Shown: positions 35,001 to 50,000 of the stretch, in pieces
Numbering within the stretch: position 1 is the stretch's first letter
Layout: the number at the start of each line of letters is the position of its first letter
Source of the DNA: Numida meleagris
Taxonomy: Eukaryota; Chordata; Aves; Galliformes; Numididae
Direction of reading: 5' to 3'
NCBI RefSeq assembly: GCF_002078875.1
Contig: NC_034410.1
Location: 82,243,367 to 82,307,366 of the forward strand
Length of the DNA stretch: 64,000 nt
The notes under the pieces: generated by a model
The model's database searches: none
What the model saw: the letters and a program-made list of their open reading frames with translations, nothing else
What the model was told of the DNA's origin: nothing
Program-made: the position numbers and the translations under genes

Positions 35001-38000
35001 ACTGTCCAAAAGGTATTTTTTTCATTTGCTAGATAATTGATTGTGGAAAACTTATTAAAAAACCCTGTTAAACCCATCAGAAAATATTAAATACTGTGTT
35101 TCTTACCCACCCGTGATAATGGATGTGATACCAAACTTCACTAATTCTGATGGAGTGGGAAAGTTAAGTCTTGTAAACAGTTCTGTTTTGCTTTAAGTCC
35201 AGCAAAATAGGCAGTCAGAATACCAGTTTATATGCAAAACATTCAGCTGTCTGGCCCTTTCCAGGATGTACCACAGTTCCTCAACTTCAATATATAACAT
35301 CAAGGTGAATTGTACTGCCACAAAATTACACAACTGAGTAAACAACCACTGGCTTGTACAAATATTTCTGCAGAAGTGTTACAGAAATTTGCCTTGTAAC
35401 TAGCATTGCTGTGCAGCTCTCTCCTCCCTTTTCCCTGAGTAGTCTCAGAATAGCGTACAATAGACACCTGTATCGCCTTATTTTCATCTGAGTTAAAATC
35501 TGCCATATGCCATCTGTTTCAGTGCAGTCATCACTATTTTTGTCATTATCCAGTTAAATGTAGGTATTCATAGGATAATGCATCTACGGTTTTGCTTAAG
35601 TATGGGAAACTGCTAATCAAAGCGAGACTGCATGGTGTTGAGTTTGTTAGATCAAGGGACTTAAATGTAGTATTCAGGGCATGTCCGGGAAGATATTTAT
35701 TTTGTCACATAATATGGGACAGACACTAAGGATGACAGTTCTAGTCTGAAGATTTTTCAATACTAAGATAGTTTCGTTTCTTGTTCTCTTTTAAGGACCT
35801 TTGGAACATGTGACATGGTTACTGCTCTCTGATACCATGTAACTTTTTGAAGTTTATAGAAAAAACATTTTTATTCTAAATTGCTTTACAAGTGGATTAT
35901 TTCGTATGCCTATTTCGTATGCCACTGTACCTTTATAGTTGGTCTAGACGATCTTAATGGTCTTTTCCAACCTTAATGATTGTTTGATTCTACCTAACGT
36001 TTGCCTTTCTGACATCATGTTTCAGTATCACAGTCTTAAATAGCTAGACATAGATGAAAACTTATTCAAGTAACTTTAGACTGAAGTCTTTGCAGTAAGA
36101 TTGGTGAGATTTACTCATACATTGTGGCAGCAGGAAGTATAGTTAGCAGAAATGTAATAGAAATAAAATGAGAATGTTTATATGCTTCAAGTGACAAGAC
36201 ATACACATGACAATTAAGACAGACACAGCCAGGGCCTAAAAGTTGCCAAAAACAGGAAAAAAAAGTAAAGTTTTGTTATCAGTTTACCAGTTAGTCCACA
36301 ACATCTAGATATAAAAATAGAGTATTCTAATTGACATCTATATATTTTTCCTAAGAAAAATAGGTAAGAGCTCTGGAAGATGGATACACCTGTCTTTACT
36401 TGAAACTAATTAATGCCCTTCCTTGAAGAGAATACTCCAGCTTTGTTTCTTATCAAATTGGATAATGTTTTACAGAATAAACTAAAATCAGGGAAGTGAG
36501 TATTTTCTGCAGGACGTGATTGTTTTCTTGTCAGCCATAGGAACTGGAATCTCTTTGCTTTCCTTGTCTCTGATTCAGGTGCAGGTGGGTGCATAGGCTT
36601 GGATTCTATTCCCAACTTGCCCGAAGTCTGTTATATGACAGAGGGATTTTGATGTGCTCCCTGAGCAGCATTACAGTGAGAAAAGCGTATCAGCATATTG
36701 TAATCCTCCGTTTTTTTTTTTTTCCCTGAAATTCTTTGACCTTAGCTGTTCTGTATCAAATGAAGTATTTGAAACCTTGTAGCATGCAGTTGAGCCAAAG
36801 TCGTTGACCGAACATTTTATTTTTTCTGATAGAGAAGGGAAGGTACCTGCAGTTTTTATAGAAAAATCAATTGTGAATTACTCTAGTCTTTCTTGCTACT
36901 GTATTTCCATACATTTTCAGTCATGAGGCCAATCATCAGTTCAGATTTCTTTCTCGTGAGCAACCAAAACGTTCTGTTAGCTGGGCTCAGTTTTATTTAC
37001 TCTTGGAGAAAGCATGAACTAATGTGCTTTTTCACTCTCTATATACTAAAATTTTAGCTGCAGAGCTGCTTCAGCATGTCATTCAGCTCACGATTTTGCC
37101 CAAGTTACATTTTTCTTAATAAAGAAAACTGTCAAACATTACAAACAAGGAACAGTTTCAGTCCACAAAGTGAAATCTGAAAGTGAGAGTTCCTTTGCAG
37201 TTATTTAAGCCGAAGGGAGCTTTGTGGCAAATGCAAATTAAACCACACTTTTCTGGGATAGTGTGCAGCTATTCACAGTTGTGTCCCAATTACGTTTTAT
37301 TTGAGGCTTTTCTCCATAGAAAATAGTGATATTCTTTTTACCTTAAACTATCTGCGAGTTACAAAAGTTTGTCCAAGTTTGGAAGTTTTGAAGTGGAAAA
37401 ATATGTTTGGCATCTGAAATCTCTTGAGGAGAAATCAAAGCTTTTATTGAAGACTATTAGTCTATGGTTGAAAGTTCAGTAATTTTGAAGCGAGTTTTCC
37501 TGGATTTTTTTTTTCTTAAGCGAGCAGCACCAGTAAAAGGCAGCTCTTGTGTCATGAAATGGCTAGGCCTTTTTCTTCTGGTTTTCCAAGCGATGTTTGA
37601 GAGGTAGGAATGTAATTAAAATCTTACCCTCCCTTTGGCTGCATTTTTAATTCTGCATTCAAACCCTCACACAGCGTAATAGAGCTTTGCTTCGGGGTGT
37701 TTTATACCTCTATCAAAGTGACTAAAGTAATTAGTATTTTATGCATTTTGGTAAGCATTTTGTCACTGGAAGCACCAGTGCAGGTGAATGATAATGGTTT
37801 GAAGCTCAGGCAGTGACGGGACCCTAAATGGGAATGTCGCCTTTTAATCAAGAGCACTTGGAGTCTATGGTATTGAAATGCCCTACAGAGAACATAGAGA
37901 GGCCATCCATCACCTTGTGACAGTCCAATCTTTTAGCACATGAGTAAAATTTTATTCAGCCTTTCTAAGGCAGTTGGAACATAAGATGTTTTAACTCATC

Positions 38001-41000
38001 TCCAAACAGCAGTGTGGAAGCATAATGTGAAGATTGCTTTCTGGATGGTGTGTATGTCTTTATTTAGCATCTTTATTGATTTAGAGTGCAACTGAAACTT
38101 TTTCCATGTCCCACTCCCAACACCCCCACCCTCATTTTCATACACCAAACAGGGTGGATTATTTCTGCATTTCAGCTGTGTGTTTGGAATTAATTTGTGT
38201 AGTTCATTAACTCTCGATGTTTAGTGGAAATACTCAGCAGGTTAGAAAGGAAGAAGTGCTGCAGGTGGGCAGTGGGCAGGTTTTGTGGCTCATGCAGACA
38301 AGCTGCTGGACAGGGCCTTGGGTGTCATTTGGTCATATACACTTGGAATGGTGAACTATTACTATTACAACAATTCAAAAATCTCCTTTAGAGTGTGCTA
38401 ATTTAAACAAAAATGGTTTTGTTGTCAAGCCTTTGGGGTTTTTCTTTTGATGTTTAAGAGTAGAAACCTGCACCAGGAGCCTTGTCTTTTCCATTAGGAA
38501 GAGTTGGCAACGATGAAACCTATTGACTTCAGTGGATTTTCTTCCAAACTAGGCTGTGTGTGTTGACTGACTGAACACAGTGCCCACTCTAGTAGCCAGC
38601 TGAAATCAAGAACACTGACCTGCACTGTGGTTCTCTTGTGTTTAGTAAACCGAGTTTCTCAGTACCCTATGGTACTGGGAACAAAATCTGCTGTGAATAC
38701 GCAAGATTTTTTTCCTTTCTGGCATTCAGAGAGTTCCAAGCTGAAATCTTTTTTGTCCTACCCCAAAATAAGCAGACGAAATCATTTCATCATTTTGAAG
38801 GGAGAATGTTCCTAAAACACTACCATGCACCACAGAAAAGGCAGGGGAAATTCTATCAGGCTTCATTTCAGTGTTCCATTAGGTGCAGTCTTAGCTGGGA
38901 TTCTGTTAAATAGCTGACATTCAAAATCTTCTCCCAGTTTTGGAAAGTCTGCTTCTATCAGTGCTGCTGTGATCTGGTGACATCTGTACTCCGTTTCTGC
39001 ATGGCAATTCACTCACTGTAATTGGCTACTAGGGAAAATACAGGTATTATCTATCTGTTCTAGAAATTACCATTTTCTTCCCTGGCTGCATGCCACAGCT
39101 TCATCAGGATGTCACAGAACTTAAGCAAAGCTTCAAGTTCAGTCAGTTGCTACAAGTTGAATAATGCTGCTTTAAAAGTAACCTATTAAAAAATAATAAA
39201 TAGACAAATACCAGTATTGAGGCTGAGTTAACACAACTGTGTCAATGAAACAAAGAATGTCTTTTCAGTGTTATGATTATGAAAATCAGCTGCTGAAAGT
39301 AACTAAGTAAAAATCATTTTAACAATTTCTTGAGCTTCACATACAAATGTTGGAGATGAGTGAGTTCCTCAGCAACCCAAACTAGGTTCCTAGGGCACAA
39401 TTATCACTGAGTTTGAGGGCTTCATTTAGAACCAGACTGCTCTTATCACTTATTTTTCAGTAGCGACCTACAGCCCCCTACACATCACTGTAAGACAGCG
39501 TCAGAGAATTAGAAACATTGAACACAGAAAAAATTGATTTCAAGGTAAAACCGAACCAGAAAGCTATGCAGACGATCACCTTCAACTTCAATTGCTCTGC
39601 CCAGTGTACTGTTAAAATTAACTAAAGAATGATTTGCCAAAGACAGATAATCAACATTTACCATACTGGTTTAGTTCCGTTAAACTAGAAACTCCCTTTC
39701 CACTTCTTACAGAATTTATTTATGCACTTAAGTTTTGTTTTGCCAACACATTATACAATTTACTTTCTGTTTTAAAATTCTATTTTTAAATGTTGCTGTG
39801 TGAAACTGTGACATCTAGCAAAAAATGGCCACGGAAATCATATTGTACTTTCAGTAATGTGCAAATCCTGTTTCTTTCTGGGGCATGACATGCATGGTAT
39901 GCAACGACAGGATGCCAGAAATGCACAAATTGAGGTCTTCAAAATCTGGCTCTTATGTTTTGTATCTTATATGTTCTTTATAGGTTCTGTTATACAGTTT
40001 TCATCTTTGGGAAAAAAAGAAAAGTAACGATTCAGACAAGCACTTTCATAATAAGCTCATTCTACCTGGTATTCAGACCCCTCAGAGACACCCATCCCAA
40101 ATCCCATGGTGCTGGAAATAGCCAAAACAAAGAATTCAGCTTCCATGGTCTACAAGTTGTGCTTGTCCTCTCCCTAACTAAAACCAGACAGATGGAGCAA
40201 GCTTTGGAAATCATGTAAAAACCAATACATATGCGGTAGGGAATTTGGAACAGAATATATTGAAAAAAAAATTAGTAGATCTACCAAAACCTAAGATTGA
40301 AACTAGTATGTGAACAGGCAGCCTCCCAGCGTGAGTTTTCTCCCAGTACAGACAGCATATGCAGTAGGGTTCAAGCTAGACTCATTCCTGGGGTTTGGCT
40401 TTACTCAAAAGAAATCAGTGCTAAGGTAGCAAAGCTTAGCACAGGTCTCTTCTCCAGACTGTAACAAACTCCTAGGACTTGAGTGTTTGCCACAGGTCTT
40501 TGCTCTCTAGACCCTTTGCTGTCTCATAGCCACGTGAAGCGCTGAGCCTCAGTGAGTGGCCATCATCCAGTCCACATCTGTAATGGAAGAGAGAGAGGAC
40601 TGCGTCCCACCCGGCTGGCATGCACTTAAAACTCGACAGTCTTAGGAAAAGAATTGCAAAACAGAAGGAACACTTCCACTATTGCTCCACTCTATCCCAG
40701 GAGGGTAACATCTATTAATAGTGAAATATGCTGCCAACCTATCACACTGTGGTTGTGGTTAAAATTCAGTAAAGCACATAAACACAACTTTATAGGAGGA
40801 ATAAAACTGTAAAAGTGGTCCCATAAGGAGCCTTTGACCTGCTGTCCACCGCCTTTCAAAGCATGCAATTCCAGTTGAGGTTGCTCTGTGCCTGGCTAAG
40901 GAGGATGCTGTAAAGAGGAGGCAGAGGAGGACAGAGGGAGGTGACATGGGAAGTGGTGGCAGCACGGATGTCCATGGAGGCTGACAGTCAGGGGAGGGGT

Positions 41001-44000
41001 CGAGGAGAAGGGATAAATGACTGAATGTGGTTACTGACGGCATTTTGCATTGTTTATTGGGAGTAAAACTAATGTAAGTGTCTTTAGCTGTACTGAAATC
41101 ACACCTTCACTTTTTTTTTCAGTTAAAAAGAAAGTTTAAAAACGCTATCAAGAGTTTCAGCCTGTGGTTACACTTTCTTTCTTTCCAGCCTCACTGCAAA
41201 GCATTTGGGATGATTGTAGGACGGTGGGTAGCAGACAGGACTGGCTGGGTAGTGAAAATGTGCTGAAGAACAGCTGTGAATTTCACAGGAAGGGGAAGTT
41301 CCCCTGCACGTGACAGAGGGTTACAGCACACATTGAGCAGTACGTGTTCCCCAGTGACATGCACTTCCTCATGGCGCTGATGAGACCGCGATCCCTTGAT
41401 AGAACTACAAAGGGAATCTGAATTCATGCCTGTTTTTTTCCCCAGCGTATGACAGTGAAGAATGCATGGTATCTTACAAACAAAATGACCAAGCAAAAAA
41501 GCACAGCTGAGAGTTTTGTTCAACTAATGTTAAAAGATAAAGATTACAATTACTTTACAGGAATTGTTTACTGAGGAATCTTCTTTCAGGCTCTAAATAA
41601 TGTGTTGCACTTGTCAATGTATTAGTTAATTTAACGAAGGATGGGTTTTGCAGTGCAAAGATAGATCCGTACTGGTTAAAATTCACTTGGCATTTTAAAA
41701 GCTTTAAAAAAAACACTAAAAACCTGAAACTGATGATGTTTCTGTAATGATGTTTCTTAAGCTTTATATCCTGGCGTTTTAAAACAGGCTGGACAACAGT
41801 TTGTAGGTTGTTCATACACTTCCAGTTTGAGGCTGAAAACCTGCTGAGGGTATCAGCTGGGAAGTTGTAGGCTGCATGACAGAGTCTTTCGGAGCCCTGC
41901 ACTTGCAGGAGCACAGTCCTCTGTGCAGCAGCAGTACGTTGTTCTGGAAGCAGTGCTCCTGTTGAACTCTTTAATGCTCTTCCAGAAAGAAAAGCACATT
42001 TGCTGAGTATCAATCCTCCACAGTGCTACTGTTATAAATCAGAGCAATGCTGACTGAGTGAACTGGCATGCCTCTACAGTTTGTCTTTTATCTCCATTCC
42101 CTGCGTTTTAACCGCGATCACAGTACTCAGTCTTATTTGCTTCCCAGTCTGTACAAGGCTCCCAAATTGTGCTGTCAATTGCAGACCGCTTTGCAGTCCT
42201 GCACACCAGCCTGTCCCTTTACCCTGGAGAGGAATTGGAGAGGGAACCACCTCTCTCCAGTTGCCTAGGAGAGATCCCAAAGCTACTGCTCTCCTTCTGC
42301 CCCAGTGGGACTGGGGGATGACATGGATGCTCATGGGGCCCAGGAAGGCAGCACCTGCTGCTCCAGAGCCTGCTGCCTCTGCCACTGTGCACAAGCAAAA
42401 TTCACAATGTTAGCGTGAGTTATCGTGACTGTTAGTAGCACTAATACCTGAAATCCCTCAGGAGGCGGTCTGGAAAAGAAACGACATGTAGACTTTATAT
42501 TTGTGAGCTGTCCTGCCAGGAACAGTTCCTTGCTTTCCTGCCCAGCATGCCAGCACTGTACCCACAGAGAAAAACCCAATGAGGACAGCAAGTGTAATGT
42601 GTACATAGAAATTAAGCACTGAGTGTACAAGGACGCTTCCTGCCCCTTACTGTTTATCCATTTCTGTTTACTCTGTCTCAGAATGCTAGATATTGTTATG
42701 AGACGTTGTTCAAATGCTGCTTGAAACCTGTTTCATAAATAATGGAATATTTAGGAGTTGATCATTGAAGGGGCAAAAGTGATGAAGTAATTAATCAGAA
42801 ACTGTAGGACTGGATTTAAGACAGACCGAAGGGTACCAAATTAAAGGAAAGAAGACTTTGAAGAGCAGCTGTGAGTGCTGATTCCTCCAGTTACACGAAC
42901 AGTATCGGAGGTAATTTATTCATCAAAATAATCTTGTATCTCAAGCCTTGTCTTTCTCAAGATTAACAGTAGAGTAACATTCGCTGCTGATATCCAAAGT
43001 GCTAGAAGCCTGCATTTGCAAGAACACAGAAGCCTAGCAACACGTTGTATAAAGTCACTCTGTTCAGGATTGCTTAAGACAGTATTTTCTCTGCTCACTC
43101 ACGTAACACATGTTTCTAAACATCCGTTTGCATTTCTTTTGTTTCTGTGACAGTCACTGCCTTTTGATATTGTCCTTAGCAAGGGAATAATCAGGTTTTA
43201 GCTACAGGCTTCAGTGTTGCTTCGTTACTATGACAGTATCCCCTGTATTATGGGCTTACAGAGTACCAACTATAGTTTTGAAAACAGATCATCCCTATTC
43301 ATATATTTTATTTTAATAAGATGTTAGAAACACGAGTATTTTACCTGAAAGCTTTTCTTTGAATATGTAAGACCTCTCTTCGCTGTGTTGAAGTATGTTT
43401 AGGAACTAATGTATTTCTCCAAACTAGAGTTCAGCTTGCAATAGTTTCTAATCCTGTACTTATGCATGTAGTTATGAATACAAACACTTCCTTTGTAATC
43501 ACAAGGAGAAGGACATGCTTAGCTTATAAAGTAGTTTATAAACATAAGGGAGATCAACTTTTTACAAGGGTAGATAGTGATAGGACAAGGGGGAATGGTT
43601 TTAAACTAAAGGAAGGGAGATTTACATTCGATGTCAGGGGGAAGTTTTTTACTGAGAGAGGAATGGTGCCCCATCCCTGGATGTGTTTAAGGCCAGATTG
43701 GATGGGGCCCTGGGCAATCTGATCTAGTGCTTGATCTAGAGGCTGGCAACCCTGCCTGTGGCAGGGGATTGGAACCTGACAATCCTTGAGGTCCCTTCCA
43801 AACCAAGCCATTCTGTGAATTTATGCTGGCTCAAGGACCTTGCTACGTAGTCCCAAATTCTAGGGATACTCTCATATTCAGTAATAACAGTGATCCTTTT
43901 TTTCTCCTACTTAAGAGTGCGTATCAACAGAGAAAGTCTTGCAGTGTAGGTTTTCAAAGGAAAACTTTTTTTTTAGTTATAAGCATTATCTATCTAAAGG

Positions 44001-47000
44001 TAGAGAAACATTTTAACCATCCATTCAGTAAATCTTGATTTAGCTTTTAATGAAGCTTTTTGTTTTACAAGAAAAAAAGAATCAAAGTATGAAATCTATT
44101 GGTTGAACTACTGACTCCATGGCAAAATTCTCACTGGCTTCAGTATAGATCAGGATTTCACTAGGCACACTTACGTATGTAGAGTGAGCTCGTTCTGGCT
44201 AGCATAGACATGTAGGAGCTCATAAAAGAACAACACAGAATCAGCCATGCAGAAATATCAGAAATCGGTTGGACTGTCACACCACTTTCTTAGCTTTCCA
44301 ATCACATTCTCTCACTGCTCTTCCTGCTGAATAAAAAAACCATAGAGAATAGCCTAGAGAACACCTCTCACTATCCATGTAGCTTTTGGGAGGTTTGCTT
44401 ATAAAAATAATACATATAATCAAATATCTTTTTTTCCCTTCAATCCTTGCTCAAGCATGACCGAAGTCAAGGGTGCAGAATAAACTGTTTCCTCAGTTAT
44501 TCTTTAGAACGTTGAAGAGAACTTTTTATACACTTTATAGTCATTGTTTCTATCAGTGCTTTAATACCAAACACTCTGAAACATCCAACACACACCTGGG
44601 CTATTTTTGGTTTCACATCCTGTCTTGCACTTCATGGAGATGGCTTTCATTAATACTGAAATCAAACCAATGCTGTTTTCAGTCAGTAGCTTTTGGCCAC
44701 TCTATTCCTTTTCTCCCCTTTGTATGCCATTGTAAACTGCCCGACAAATGCTGTGTCGTGCTTCCCCACTGCTATCATTGCCATGCAGCATCTTTAAAAG
44801 ATTCAAAAGAGACAGAAAGGCTGAACAGCAACAGGTAGGTAATAAAGCATTTGTGCAGTCTCTGGTTGAACTTGCTTGCAGTAACAAGCAGTAAGCCTGA
44901 GTTCTTTTTTCAGAGTGCAGGTGGAGAGGTCATGAACGAAAATAAATTTCTGAACACGGACTCCAGCACAGGATCAGTGGAAACAGCCGTCAAGCCATTA
45001 CCATTTAAAGATCCAAACTTCATTGTAAGTATATTAACAGTTTGAAATTCTAAACTCTTCAAATAAAACCCTGCCTAGGTTTCTGTTTAACCATATTGCT
45101 AATGTAAATATTAAGAAAGTCAGCTTAACAGCCAAATAAAAGATGGGCAGTTCTTTAGTAACTCACCTCCAGTCCACGCCACACTGTGGTCTGAAGTGCA
45201 CATTATATTAAAACATGAAAGTGGCACTCTTTTAGAGGGAGAACTACTGTATTAAATTCTGGAACAGAACTTGCTAGATCAAGGTAGGTGCAGAAGTCTT
45301 ATGGTGCAGTATCTCACAAACTAGCGGTGCAGAAGTCTTATGGTGCAGTATCTCACAAACTAGCAGAACTAGAAGGCGCTATTTATGTACATGTACATGT
45401 AGAAATCCCACCTCCCTAGTTCCTAACCAGGGGAAGCTGCAAAATAATTGAACTAAAAATCAGCCACATAGTCATTAGCTACTGGCATTTTGCTCCTCTC
45501 CTAGTCCCTGAAACTATGACAGACCTGTGGTGTCTGCGCTTGCATTTAATTGCTAGATTTAGAAGCAAACGCTGTGTGCTCCCCAGAAGCCTCGCCTTCC
45601 AGTGTTGAGAAGTCGTGTGAACCCTGAGAGCTGACGAAATACAGCCTGCTAAAATAATGTGAGATTTAAACTGGAGGAGAAGTTGAAGGAAGCCTAGAGC
45701 TAGTCATGCTATCACTGCTGGGTTTGTTTTTAATATCTTGCTCTGCCAGGGCCAACTCATTGGCACACTGTACAAATGCTTTCTAGGCAAGCAAACTTCT
45801 CAGACTGCTGATCTTAAGCCAGTACTTCGAAAGTAGGATTTTATCCCAGATTTAATTTTGTATGAATAAGAGGCAATATCCCTCAGCATAAAACCTGAGT
45901 AATCAGGCTTCACGCTGCTCACTAAGCAAGGGTTTGGCAGGGGGTGTAAAATTCATCTCTGACTTGCAAGTTGCTGTGTGCCTGCTTTATAGACTTCTGT
46001 CACAAGAAGAGCAGTCAAAGAAACAACTGCATACTTGGCTCATGCTAATTCTTCAGTGAGCACCAGCATCTCTGGGAAACTAGGTGTAGTGGAAAAGCTC
46101 CATTTGTGCCCAGAGGCACTCCACGCAGCTTCCCTATAGGATTTAAATTGCCTCAAGGCCTGCTGAGCCTTCATTTCTTAGAGGGACATCCCCCATTTCC
46201 AAAGAGGCAATACCGAACTTTACATGCTTGAAACTAATGAACGTACGGGGCCTTTAACAACTGCTGGAGCAATGACAGGCTGTTACAATAAAAATGGTAT
46301 TATCCTGAATACAGTCAATAATTTGAGAAGTATTGAGGTTTAACTAGCATTTTGTCTGCATGAACTGGTAATGACAATTTGGATGACTTTCTTCCAGCCC
46401 AGTTTACCTTAAATGGAAGAAAATGGGTGAAATAGCATGCATCTCTTAATGTGCTTGCTTTTTATTGGCCTCACCCATACTCCTAAACAGGTGTTACATA
46501 GAAACCTGACAGAGATTACTCTGTAAACATTGATCTTCTGGTTAACTGTTCAGAGGACAATGCCTCCTTTTTTTTTTTTTCATTATGGAAAAGACAGACT
46601 CAAACCACTAGCAAAACTTGGTGTCTGACTGAGGCCTGCTGAGGCTGGATGGACGCTTCCTCTCAGCTTCACTGGGCTTCAGAGCAGCCCCTCAGGGCCA
46701 GCTTTGGATAAACCAGGTTACTGAAAAATAATGGTTACGCAATGATTTGGAGGGAAATTTCAGGTAATGAACTTGAATTAGGAATGTGCTGCTGTATCTG
46801 TTCCCACCTCATATTGCAGCAGTCTCTATTTTCAGTGCTTGCTACTAAAGGTGTTACTCCCAGAGCAAATGTTTGCATGTACTTTCTATAGTGGATGTGC
46901 ATTGCCAAAAACAGATACATTAGCAGCTCGTGAGCATTTTTTTCTGAATATATCTTACGTCTGTGGAAAACAGCTTTTTCACTGAATCCTTTCTGCTATC

Positions 47001-50000
47001 ATTCTCAGCAATTCAGCAGCCTAATTTATAAACTAATCACAGCAGAAGCGCGTTAGCAGAAAGAACTTTGCTGAGTTTTGATGAGACTGAGGTGGCAGGT
47101 AGTAATTATTAACTGCGATAACTACAACTCCCCAATTCTGAGAACAGTTTCTGTTCTGAAGTAAAGCTGTAAATCTGTGTCCTTTGATCATTTAGAAGAA
47201 GTACAGTATATTGTGCATCTCCTGTCTCTGGAGGGGCATAAATAAATTACCTCGTATCCCGTTTAATAAGTGAAACCAGCACTATAGCACCGGCAGCACG
47301 CCTTCTGTGAGCATAGCTTTCAAAATGCAAAATTGTCTCGGCAGCCAGTATTCCATTTATTACTCCTTTTCTATCCCTCTATCATTTGAAAGAAAAATAA
47401 AACTTCCAGAAAGCTTCTCATAGCATTCATTACATTTTGCAAGCTCAGTTATGTTTTCTGCAGTCACGGATTACTTAAACGAGCTAGAGCTGCACCTGTA
47501 CTATGCCATAAAGAAGAGAGAGACAATTTAGCCGTATAATCGCTATTTCAGACACAACTTCATAGTATGAGTTCTAGTATGATGGGAATTGCATACAGAA
47601 TCCTGTAATCTCGGGCTAAACCTTACCACACTGATTTTCTCTTTCCACGTAAAAAGCAGATTTTCATTTCCTTCAGTTAATCCTAAACATATAGTAGCTT
47701 TGACACGGTCCAAAAAGTCTTTGTTTTTCTTGCAACTAAGATTAAAGGGTACAGTATATTAGTCTGCTGATGAAATAAGTGAGGATAACAAATGGTTCGT
47801 GACGAGATGTATCTAAAAGACTATGAAGTAGAAGTATCATGCTCTGAAATGGTATTCTTTATTTTTTTCTCTGAACATCGTATTTTTAATTCTAGCACTC
47901 CAGCATTGGTGGAGCAGCAGCTGGCAAGAAGAACAGAACTTGGAAGAACCTAAAACAAATTCTTGCTTCTGAAAGGGCATTGCCATGGCAACTAAATGAT
48001 CCTAGCTGTAAGCTGCTTAGATGCTTTGCATGTATTTATAAATAATAAAATCCACACAAATAACTTTTTTAAAATGAACCTAAACTATTTCATCAGTGAA
48101 TGCAGTATCCTGCTTGAATGGGGTCCATTTCAGACTAGCCCGATCACACCAGCACCAAGGGAAAAGTAAGGGGACAGAAATGGAGTGTTGTGAAAAAGTC
48201 TGGATACATCTGGGGAGAAAGTTCTATGAGGGGAGTGCATTTATCAGAGCCAACCTAGAAACAACTTCTTCCCGTTGGGTTTTTGTCACCGCTTCACTGC
48301 TGAGGAGCTGCCCGCTGGTCTCCTGAAGGTATATCTGCACAGTGGTAGCTGCCGCTTCCTTAGCTCTGTCAGAACTATTTTCTAGTGAGATGCTGCTAGC
48401 CACGTACCCGTGGTAGCTGAGTCCTCAGCCCAAGCTTTCTATCCAGCTCCTTATCCAGATTCTTGGGAGACGTAAGTCCTACATCCCCTACTTAGTTCAG
48501 CACAGTTCAGACTGCGCTATTAGCGCTCCAGATTACAGCTAGCTTGCGCAAAACCAAAGGAGCAGAATTAAAGCACTGCTTTTAATCTCAATATACTTCC
48601 AGTCAAGTTGTAAAGTAGGATAATGTTGAACTTAGTTGGAGGTAGAATTTGTTCCTCAGATTTCATTTAAGCAACTGGAGGCATCTCAGAATTGGGCAGG
48701 TGCATATACGTTTTGTCAGACTCCGTGCTTTAACTAAAAAAAAACTTGCCATTTTTTTTAAGTGTTTTACATGCAGCTGTTACAGAAGAGCCTAGGCTAC
48801 TGTGTGTGCCTGCCTCCTGTAACCCGCAAACTGCTGATTTCTATTAGTTTTTATTTGCAACAGTAAATTTAAAGGCTTTTTTAAGAGGGTGGCAAAAGAG
48901 ATTCACTTGCATATTTAAGAACAGCTGTCTGCAGCGTTAGTATCTTTTGAATTATGGGACTATGATTTGATATGGACGGAGCGTTTCAATTTATCATAGC
49001 AGCTGAATGAGATGCAAAGGAGTTCAAGAAGGAGTAGAGAAATGAGCCAGGTACAAGCTAGTTTTGTAAACGTTGAAAATCAGCGATTTAACTACTTAGC
49101 CATGCCAGTCATATCTTAAACAGTCATATCTCATAAGTGAATGAGACTTGGTATCTAAAGGGCATCAAAGAACAGCAATTTCCATCAGTTAATTTAAACA
49201 TTCAGACAATTTTCTAGGTCATTGACTGGGCTTAAAGTGGTACATGCTTAAAGATTTAGCTGATTTAAAAGATTACGTTGCTTTTCTGGATTATAGCATT
49301 TCAAAGCTACAATCTTGAGCAATGTTTCATGGTCTTAACATACAGCATGTGTGCTGTAATGGCTATCTGCTATTCTCTGCAACTAACTGACTGCAAGGGA
49401 ATTCATTAAGACTTGGAGGAAATCAGCACATTTTAAATAGCTGTACTGCATTTTTCCTTCTGCAGAAAAAAGGAAAAATGGGACAGAATGGAGTTCTGTT
49501 TACTGAATTCTTGGTTTAGTGAGGTGAGCAGAATCAGGCTGTTTCTTACAGCGGTAGCAGACTGAATGTTTTCAGAGGTGATTCTGCTTCATAGTTCTTT
49601 GCCTTACTGCTGCTTTAATAGAGACCTCAGATTAAACCCAATGTTTTAAATATTTGTCACCTCTTTACATTTTGGGTTTTCTTTTTAAAATTTATGTAGT
49701 ATACTGAACTTATCCTTTTGTTTCTTCCTAGATTTTAATATCGACGCTCCTCCATCCTTTAAGCCTGCAAAGAAATATTCAGACATCTCAGGACTTCCAG
49801 TAAGTATTTTCTTTTTTCTCTTCAAAATTGGCATTTCACTTTCCACAACTAAATAAACTGGTACATGCCTTTGCAAGAAATGTACATGCTGAGGCTGTTG
49901 TTCAGTCTTCTGCTTAATAATTGTCCTGTGATTTAGGGCCAAACCCCAAATACTATCCCTACATCTCTAAGTCCTCAGGATCCTAACAGATGCCAGGACA

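Larger units (their letters stand above)
34438..43544. other. INO80C intron 1, central part; nothing further recognised
   Basis: Nine kilobases of AT-rich intron apart from the small CR1 tail near 35.9 kb. Modest GC-rich patches at about 40.8-41.0 and 42.1-42.4 kb produce open frames up to 110 codons on both strands. These lack recognisable domains and overlap in antisense, so they are judged non-coding. Confidence 0.45.
45025..47895. other. INO80C: INO80C intron 2
   Basis: 2.9 kb of intron. Apart from a perfect 39-bp tandem duplication and an alternating ATGTAC stretch near its left end, no gene or repeat is recognised. Confidence 0.8.

Noticed and set aside
42074..42413. Overlapping plus and minus frames of 106-110 codons
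   Set aside because: Mutually antisense frames in a slightly GC-richer patch; no similarity to known proteins.
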